A stretch of DNA of 14,342 nucleotides from Thoreauomyces humboldtii (Eukaryota; Chytridiomycota; Chytridiomycetes; Spizellomycetales; Powellomycetaceae): NCBI GenBank assembly GCA_027596035.1, contig JADGJA010000591.1, positions 1 through 14,342 of the forward strand. The letters are read 5' to 3'. A program made the translations under genes and the position numbers. Of this stretch, positions 9,051 through 14,342 are shown piece after piece. The notes beneath the pieces are model-generated. The model had not been told where the DNA came from and searched no databases. It saw only the letters and a list, made by a program, of their open reading frames with translations. Every line of letters begins with the position of its first letter. Within the stretch, counting starts at the first letter, position 1.

Positions 9051-9677
9051 GTGGCCCTGGTCCGCTTCATCAATGCTGGCCGCATGCCGAAGAAGCCTTT
9101 CGATTCCCGGGATCACGGGACACCGCCCATCGTCATCCTGGAAGCCTCAAGTTCTTTCAAGGCGGCCTCAAGATTACATTTCCTCCACTTAGCAACAGCC
9201 TACCCTAGTGTTCAGGGGACCGAACAACTGGACTGCCGTTTATCCGAAGGCGATGTCGACGCGCGGCGAAACTCAGCTTCCCACTCGGACACCGTTCGTG
9301 AAGACACAGATGTGCTCCCGCTCCTGGCAACGTTTATACAGGAGAACTCGCCCTGCAGCATCGCGCGCCAGGCTCTCGAATCCATGCTGAAGCATAACAT
9401 CGTACATGCCGATATGTGTTGGCGTCACGTAGCACTCCTACCGTGCCATGATGAAGCGAAGCGGGCTGCTAAGGCTGCCAACCAAGTCGCCCTCAAGGGA
9501 GTCAATGCGACGAACTCTGGGCTTGAAGAGGCCGAGGTAGCCAGCGGCAAGAAGGACATTAGGGCCTGGAGCTTGAAGCCGATCCTCATCGATCTGACGC
9601 GCGTGCGGTACTTGCGCCACTCAGGGACTGTTGATAGTGATGATAGGGACTGCCCTCGCTTCATCATGGCACGGTAG
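9051..9677 (+). pseudogene. Kinase-like gene remnant with altered catalytic loop, interrupted by inverted repeat
   Basis: A 208-codon open frame preceded directly by an in-frame TAG (9048-9050), so it has no normal start unless that TAG is the end of an intron. It contains IVHADMCWRHVALLP, which resembles the HxDxxW catalytic loop of fungal and Crinkler-type kinases (His at 9405, Asp at 9411, Trp at 9420). His sits where the metal-binding Asn is expected. Further on, KPILIDLTRVRY looks like the strand carrying the second metal-binding Asp (9591), but about 60 residues separate the two Asp, far more than in ordinary kinases. No N-lobe signature (Gly loop, VAIK) is seen, and the frame ends inside the right arm of the inverted repeat. 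It is most simply a truncated, inactive relic. Alternatives: one exon of a diverged kinase-like gene, or a chance resemblance. Confidence 0.38.
9317..9459 (+). repeat. Left arm of perfect 143-bp inverted repeat
   Basis: Base-by-base comparison shows that 9317-9459 is the exact reverse complement of 9656-9798, with no mismatch or gap. The arm covers the helix and catalytic-loop part of the kinase-like frame. Homology to a kinase continues past this arm into the spacer, so this is probably the original copy. Flanking bases outside the arms differ at once on both sides. Confidence 0.95.
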
Positions 9678-9798
9678 GAGTGCTACGTGACGCCAACACA
9701 TATCGGCATGTACGATGTTATGCTTCAGCATGGATTCGAGAGCCTGGCGCGCGATGCTGCAGGGCGAGTTCTCCTGTATAAACGTTGCCAGGAGCGGG
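9656..9798 (-). repeat. Right arm of perfect 143-bp inverted repeat
   Basis: Exact reverse complement of 9317-9459, separated from it by a 196-bp spacer. The kinase-like peptide is read here on the minus strand, with unrelated residues on both sides, so it looks like an inserted inverted copy limited to the 143 bp. No target-site duplication or transposon terminal sequence was seen next to it. A transcript through both arms could fold into a long hairpin. Confidence 0.95.
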
Positions 9799-10608
9799 GC
9801 GGGAAACAAAGGAACGAGCAGAGAACGGAGAGGACGTAGGCCAAGAGAGCGGAAGCGAGGGGACGACGTCGAAGAAGAAAAGGCCTAGAGACCATCTTTT
9901 AGAGACCATCTCAGAGACATGTTTCTATCGTTTCTCTCGCGTAAGGCTGGTAAAGAGGGTTAGGGTTGACTTTCCATACAAAAAGCGGAGGGAAAGCGGG
10001 ACTGCGCCCTTCCACAACAGCACACGGCATTTTGATACACCCCCATTGTCCTGGCATTTCTGTGGGAAGGCAAAGAGCCCCAAGAGAGAAGAAAGGCATA
10101 GAGAGAAGAGACGGTGGAGGAAGAGAAGTGCGCTAAAGAGAAAAGGAAGAGCGAAAAGAGGGTCGCTCGGAAAGAGTCTTCCCGAGCTTGCCCCCCCACG
10201 TCTCGAGGCGTCACAAAGAGACGAAAAACACGAACCGAAGCGCAACATCTGCGAAGCTAGACCAGGTTCGTGGAAGCAGTGTTTTCGGTGCTGGAGCGAT
10301 GCTATGCGAGTGTGGTGACGAGTGTGGTGGCGACTGCGAACGAAAATGCAGACCTGGCAACTATCTGTGTAGCCTCGCGTACCGATCATCAACACTCACG
10401 CGGTTGACGCTATGACGGAGATTGGAGAACCCCAATATGATATGAGATGCGATGAGACTGCACGGAGGAGGGTGAACAGGACCGTTGCTCAGACCTCTCC
10501 TCTCTCTTTCTACCTTTGACCAGAAGCGAGAGAACGACTCTTTTCCATCCCATCCAGTGGGGGAAAACCGCAAGGTCAAGTAAAGGAAAAAGAAAACATA
10601 TCAAGCTC
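9799..10608. promoter_or_regulatory. Upstream region of the CCCH gene with a long purine-rich tract
   Basis: There is no convincing gene. A 14-nt tandem repeat (TAGAGACCATCT at 9886-9897 and 9900-9911) follows the right arm. From about 10065 to 10180 the plus strand is strongly purine-rich (GAGAAGA-type), which creates long but biased ORFs on both strands. A pyrimidine-rich tract at about 10494-10514 (CCTCTCC and TCTCTCTTTC) lies about 100 nt before the CCCH start; such CT tracts are common near fungal transcription starts. The CCCH frame is closed by a TGA at 10453-10455. Confidence 0.4.
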
Positions 10609-13600
10609 ATGGCGTTCAATGCCGGGTCGTCGGCGATGACGCCAGCCGAACGACGTCTGGCGATCCTGAACGCCCTCGGTCCTCCCTTGTCTCGTCCCGT
10701 CACTCCGACCCCGGCGACGCCGCCGCCGCCGACAGTGACATCGGAACCTCCCGCTGGACTCAACGTGGAGGACGTCAAGGGGGCTGACGAGGCTGGGACG
10801 ATGGACCTTGAGATTCCGTTGGTACATTCGGAGGGAAAGGATTTCGAATTACCGATCATGCCGTCTGTGGATGAAGGAGAGAGAGACGGAGATGTCGATC
10901 CAACATCGGAGAAGGTGCAAGCGGTTGGTCAACTTGATGCTCGTAATCACGAGAACGAGGAAGTCACGGTGCCTTCCGTACAAGGAATGCGTGACTCTCC
11001 GGGGTTCAACGCACTTAGTTTGGCGGCCGCCAACATCTACAAGACCTCGTCCGTCACTCCCGATCCCGGTCCCACTACTAGCACCGAAGAACCTCATTCC
11101 TCCGATGTCTTCGATCTCCCCATGTTGGCACCTCCTCCTACGACCAGTCGTTCCGTTTCCCCGCTCCCCTCCGATCCGGTTGAGGGAGCCGTCGATCTTT
11201 TCGCCTTACCCGTCGTTGGCGGTGACAATGGGGACGACAACGGAGAGGACGCAGAGGACGGCGAGATCTCGGACGACGGGTACGCCAATCCTGATGCTGG
11301 ATCGGAAGGAGAGACAGGGTCGTTGGAGGACGACGTCCAGGAGGAAAGTGGCTTCTCGCATCTCGATAGCATTGCCCATGCTCTCGGAGACCAAGTTTGG
11401 GATCCTTATGGCGACGATCCGATGGACGAAAGCGGGGGTGGCCTGTTGAATCAATGGGCAGGAGCAGGGGGTCCTCGTGGCACGAAACGGAAGCAGTTGC
11501 AGTACGAGGAGCCCGCTCCTCGTGGTGGTCTGGACGAAGCACCGACGGCAGCCAAGAGAAGGATGGGGGTGCCCGCGCCAGCTATGACCAAGACGCAGCT
11601 CAAGCAGGAAAAGAAGAGGAAAAGGAGGGCGGCCGCGTTGGAAAGGAAGGCTGCTGCCGCTGCTGCCGCCGCTCTTGGTAAGGAGAGAGCGGCCGTGGTG
11701 GCTGCGCAGCGACAGCAGGGCATCAAGGTCGAACTGCAACGTCCATCTACTACCGGCAACTCCGCTTCCGCCTCACCAGCTCCGGCGGCACGAGATCAAG
11801 GGGAGGGCGGACATCAGGTCATCAATGCGTTCTACGCGGCGATGAAGGCAAATCCGGCCCTCTTCTCCGAATCCGTCGATTCACAACCGGGTGACGAGGA
11901 CCTCACGCCCGTCGAACGTCAGCATCGACGGGTCGCGGAGGCCAAGCGAGCCAAACAGAAGAAAGAGGCACAACGGCGCGAGGACCTGTTCCGAACCTAC
12001 GCTGCATCCACCCCCTGCGAGTTCTGGCAGGCCGGTCGTTGCCAGCTCGGGGACCAGTGTCCGTACTCGCACGCAGGGGAGGGTTCCAATTTCCTTGACG
12101 GACTTCCTTGTCGGTTCTTCAAGTCGGGGTCGTGCAAGGCGGGGGATGACTGCAAGTGGTCCCACGACCTCAAGAAGGAACCCTGCGTCTTCCACCACCT
12201 CGAACGACACAAGGCAAAGGGTTGCGTAAAGGGCGATGCTTGTCCTTTTTCGCATGATCCCATGACGGAGGAACAGAAGAAGAGGCTCGATCATGAAGAG
12301 GAGCGGTACGCCGCGAGAGCCGCCGCCACGCAGGCGGCCGCTACCGCCAGCGCCAACATCAAGGAGGAAGGGGAAGACGACACGGACGGGGTGTCTTCCG
12401 AGGAGGAAGGAGCCGCAAGCGATGCCAGTTATTCCTTGAACGACCGAGGCGCTCCCATCCAACCCGTCGGTCCTCCACCGAAGCTTCCGTGCGTCTTTTT
12501 CCATCTGAAGCAGCACACGGGCGGGTGCTGGAAGGGCGACAGGTGCATGTTCTCGCACGATCCGTTGACGCCTGAGGCGTTGGAGGAACTCAGGGAGCAG
12601 CAGACGGCTCATGATCGGAGGTTTCATCCTAACAGCGTGGAAAAGGATGCTGCTGCAGCCGCTGCTGCCGGAAGCCCCGCTCCTGCTTCGAATGGGCACA
12701 GTTGGGTTGGCAAGAAGGAGGGAACCCCGCAAGGGGGTATGAACGTGAGACCAAAACCGGGTCAGCCGAGGGGATCCCCGGGAGGTGGTGCTTGGAAGGG
12801 GAACGGGCAGCAACCGCCTTTCCAGCAGCAGCAGCAGCAGCAAGGGAACTTCAACGGACAGCCGCGTCCGCAGCATCAGGGTCCGCGACAGCACGGTCAG
12901 CATCCTCCTCATCAGGGACATTTCCAGCAGCAGCAGCAGCAGCAGCAGCAGAACAAGTGGGTCCGGAACCAGCAGGGTGGACCACCGCAACCTCACGGAC
13001 AGCAACAACCCCCCCGTCCGCCCTTCAGCCAGCAGTTCAATTCCATGCAACAGCAAATGCCAATCCCGAAGGGTCAGTTTAATCAGGGAAACAACTCACG
13101 ACCCTCCCCACTACCGCAGCAACACCAGTTTGCAACTCAGCAACAACGACCCACCCCACCAGCAGGAGGAAAGCCGGTCCCACCGGCTCTCGGCGTCCCG
13201 CAACCCGTGATCGTTGCCCCGAGTGCACCCCCTGCTGGAATGGACCCTGCTCTTTTCCAGGCTGCCATGGCCTTCCTGGCTGGAGGAGGGGGAGCGGCCG
13301 GAGGGGTACCGTCCGGAGGAATGCCGGTCATGCCTGCCGGACCTGCGTCTCAAATGCAGCAGCCGCAGCCACAGATGGGAGGGATCATCCCACCGACCTC
13401 CGGAGGGATAATGCCTGCCATGGTGGTCCCATCTCAACAGCAGCAGATGCCATTTCCATTTCAGCACCAACCGCAACCGCAAGGTCAGCCACTCATGCCT
13501 CATCATCAAGCTACCCCTTCGTTGCAGCAACAGCAGCAACCACTGCAACCGCTCACGAGAGACCCGCGACTGCAGGGTCGTGCTGCCGGTGGTTCTACAC

Positions 13601-14342
13601 CGACTCCTACACCCACGCCAACTCCCGGGATCGCGACAGGACCCACGCCCGCGTCCGCAACACCTCCTCCGCAGCCAGGATCAGGCTTCCCGACGTCCCT
13701 AGCGCCACCCGCTGGCGCCGTCCCGATGCCGATGTCGATGCCAAACCTCCAGGGGGTGGACCTCTCCGCCTTGCTGCAGGTCCCCGGAGCTGGCGCCATC
13801 CTGCAGCTCATGGCCGACGCGGCTGCGGCTGCTGCCGCTGGCGGTGGACAGCCTGGTGGTGCTGGTGGTGGTGCAGGACAGACCAACCCGATGGCCATGT
13901 TGATGCAGCAGCAGCAGCAGCAGCCGTTTCCTATGCAACCTGCGATGATGGGAATGCCAATGGGGATGGGAATGATGCCTGGTGGTCAGCCGCCGCCGCC
14001 GCAGCAGCAGCAGCAGATGCAGATGCAGATGCAATATCCGCAGCAACACCCGCAACAGCAACATGGACGGCCCCCATCTCAGCAACAGTTCCAGGGTGGT
14101 TTCCCTCCTCAATATCAGCAGCAACCACATCAACATCATCAGCATCAGCAGCAGCATTCGCATCAAGGGTTCCCCAACAACAACAACGCGTTCCAACCGC
14201 GAGGAGGTGGACGTGGTGGTGGAGGTGGACGAGGTGGACGAGGCGGGCAAAGAGGACGTGGCGGACGTGGTGGCAACTTTCATGGAGGGAGAGGCGGGGG
14301 AAGGGGAGGAGCGGCTGCTCGAGGAGGAGGAGGAGGAGGAGG
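10609..14342 (+). CDS. CCCH zinc-finger RNA-binding protein, ZC3H4/Su(sable)-like, 3' end outside window
   Basis: An open frame of at least 1244 residues from ATG 10609 (first ATG after the stop at 10453) to the window end, with no intron seen. Residues 1 to about 320 are acidic and disordered, with EDGEISDDG at 216-224. A basic, Ala-rich helical stretch (LKQEKKRKRRAA onward) lies at about 335-375. Four CCCH fingers follow: C470-C478-C484-H488 and C501-C509-C515-H519 (both CX7CX5CX3H), then C526-C539-C545-H549 (CX12CX5CX3H) and C628-C640-C646-H650 (CX11CX5CX3H). Fingers 3 and 4 end in FSHDPMTEEQ and FSHDPLTPEA, like the last finger of animal ZC3H4/ZC3H6/ZC3H8 proteins. A long Q/P/G/M-rich region (about 700-1195) leads into an RGG box from residue 1198 on. 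The family binds nascent RNA in the nucleus; ZC3H4 and Su(sable) act in early termination and decay of unproductive transcripts. RNA binding is well supported; orthology to ZC3H4 is a moderate inference, since finger count and spacing differ. Confidence 0.87.
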   Translation, partial: MAFNAGSSAMTPAERRLAILNALGPPLSRPVTPTPATPPPPTVTSEPPAGLNVEDVKGADEAGTMDLEIPLVHSEGKDFELPIMPSVDEGERDGDVDPTSEKVQAVGQLDARNHENEEVTVPSVQGMRDSPGFNALSLAAANIYKTSSVTPDPGPTTSTEEPHSSDVFDLPMLAPPPTTSRSVSPLPSDPVEGAVDLFALPVVGGDNGDDNGEDAEDGEISDDGYANPDAGSEGETGSLEDDVQEESGFSHLDSIAHALGDQVWDPYGDDPMDESGGGLLNQWAGAGGPRGTKRKQLQYEEPAPRGGLDEAPTAAKRRMGVPAPAMTKTQLKQEKKRKRRAAALERKAAAAAAAALGKERAAVVAAQRQQGIKVELQRPSTTGNSASASPAPAARDQGEGGHQVINAFYAAMKANPALFSESVDSQPGDEDLTPVERQHRRVAEAKRAKQKKEAQRREDLFRTYAASTPCEFWQAGRCQLGDQCPYSHAGEGSNFLDGLPCRFFKSGSCKAGDDCKWSHDLKKEPCVFHHLERHKAKGCVKGDACPFSHDPMTEEQKKRLDHEEERYAARAAATQAAATASANIKEEGEDDTDGVSSEEEGAASDASYSLNDRGAPIQPVGPPPKLPCVFFHLKQHTGGCWKGDRCMFSHDPLTPEALEELREQQTAHDRRFHPNSVEKDAAAAAAAGSPAPASNGHSWVGKKEGTPQGGMNVRPKPGQPRGSPGGGAWKGNGQQPPFQQQQQQQGNFNGQPRPQHQGPRQHGQHPPHQGHFQQQQQQQQQNKWVRNQQGGPPQPHGQQQPPRPPFSQQFNSMQQQMPIPKGQFNQGNNSRPSPLPQQHQFATQQQRPTPPAGGKPVPPALGVPQPVIVAPSAPPAGMDPALFQAAMAFLAGGGGAAGGVPSGGMPVMPAGPASQMQQPQPQMGGIIPPTSGGIMPAMVVPSQQQQMPFPFQHQPQPQGQPLMPHHQATPSLQQQQQPLQPLTRDPRLQGRAAGGSTPTPTPTPTPGIATGPTPASATPPPQPGSGFPTSLAPPAGAVPMPMSMPNLQGVDLSALLQVPGAGAILQLMADAAAAAAAGGGQPGGAGGGAGQTNPMAMLMQQQQQQPFPMQPAMMGMPMGMGMMPGGQPPPPQQQQQMQMQMQYPQQHPQQQHGRPPSQQQFQGGFPPQYQQQPHQHHQHQQQHSHQGFPNNNNAFQPRGGGRGGGGGRGGRGGQRGRGGRGGNFHGGRGGGRGGAAARGGGGGG
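12823..12951 (+). repeat. CAG microsatellites (polyQ) in the CCCH gene
   Basis: Two pure trinucleotide runs are seen in this span, (CAG)6 at 12823-12840 followed by CAA, and (CAG)9 at 12925-12951. Both are in frame and encode glutamine. Another (CAG)6 lies at 13906-13923. Such pure runs are likely to vary in length between strains. Confidence 0.9.
14200..14342 (+). repeat. RGG/RG-rich box at the C-terminal side of the CCCH protein
   Basis: From residue 1198 the protein is a run of RGG, RG and GGG units, ending in a GGA/GGC-rich glycine tract cut by the window edge. RGG boxes bind RNA (often G-rich or structured), promote condensate formation and are targets for arginine methylation. The end of the protein is not visible. 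Confidence 0.85.

Noticed and set aside
9317..9798. Inverted repeat as terminal repeats of a DNA transposon
   Set aside because: The 196-bp interior encodes no transposase, no flanking target-site duplication is visible, and the arms are part of a kinase-like frame.
9959..9966. TTAGGG telomere-like hexamer
   Set aside because: A single copy, not a tandem array.
9785..10318. 177-codon Lys/Arg-rich frame before the CCCH gene
   Set aside because: Its composition follows from the purine-rich tract, it begins inside the right repeat arm, and no domain is recognisable.
10299..10372. Short Cys-rich peptide (CECGDECGGDCERKC)
   Set aside because: It arises from a GAGTGTGGTG direct repeat, lacks a signal peptide and a start context, and is best taken as chance.
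11881..13056. 391-codon minus-strand frame opposite the CCCH gene
   Set aside because: It is Leu/Arg-rich because it reads CAG and Ala codons backwards; the plus strand carries four proper CCCH fingers.

Overview
The window looks like nuclear DNA of a zoosporic (flagellated) fungus, most likely a chytrid-type lineage. Several things point the same way: GT-AG introns of 62-89 nt, long disordered Q/P/S-rich proteins, a secreted fungal-type polysaccharide lyase, and an axonemal EFHC1-type protein, which only organisms with a flagellum keep. No species is claimed. An oomycete or another ciliated protist is possible but fits less well.

Layout. (1) 184-3186 (+): a seven-exon EFHC1/RIB72-like protein (864 aa) with three DM10 domains and a glutamine-rich tail in place of the usual C-terminal EF-hand region. 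(2) 3462-4448 (-): a 328-aa alpha/beta-hydrolase, convergent with gene 1. (3) 5370-6618 (+): a four-exon secreted polysaccharide lyase of family PL14 (333 aa), divergent from the hydrolase across about 0.9 kb. (4) 6959-8434 (+): a 491-aa disordered, probably nuclear protein with four SUMO-consensus sites and a repeated PSP-x-VL motif. (5) 8435-10608: a gene-poor stretch with a decayed kinase-like fragment and a perfect 143-bp inverted repeat whose arms are 196 bp apart. (6) 10609 to the window end (+): a CCCH zinc-finger RNA-binding protein that resembles the animal ZC3H4/ZC3H6/Su(sable) group. It has an acidic EDGEI motif near the N-terminus, four CCCH fingers, a long Q/P/G-rich region and an RGG box that runs off the window.

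The genes do not form one pathway; this is an ordinary fungal gene neighbourhood with one accessory-looking island at about 8.9-9.9 kb. The strongest leads are the perfect inverted repeat, which would give a 143-bp RNA hairpin if transcribed, and the ZC3H4-like protein with its putative ARS2-recruitment motif. Gene models were built by hand from splice signals, reading frame and family knowledge; no search or alignment was run.
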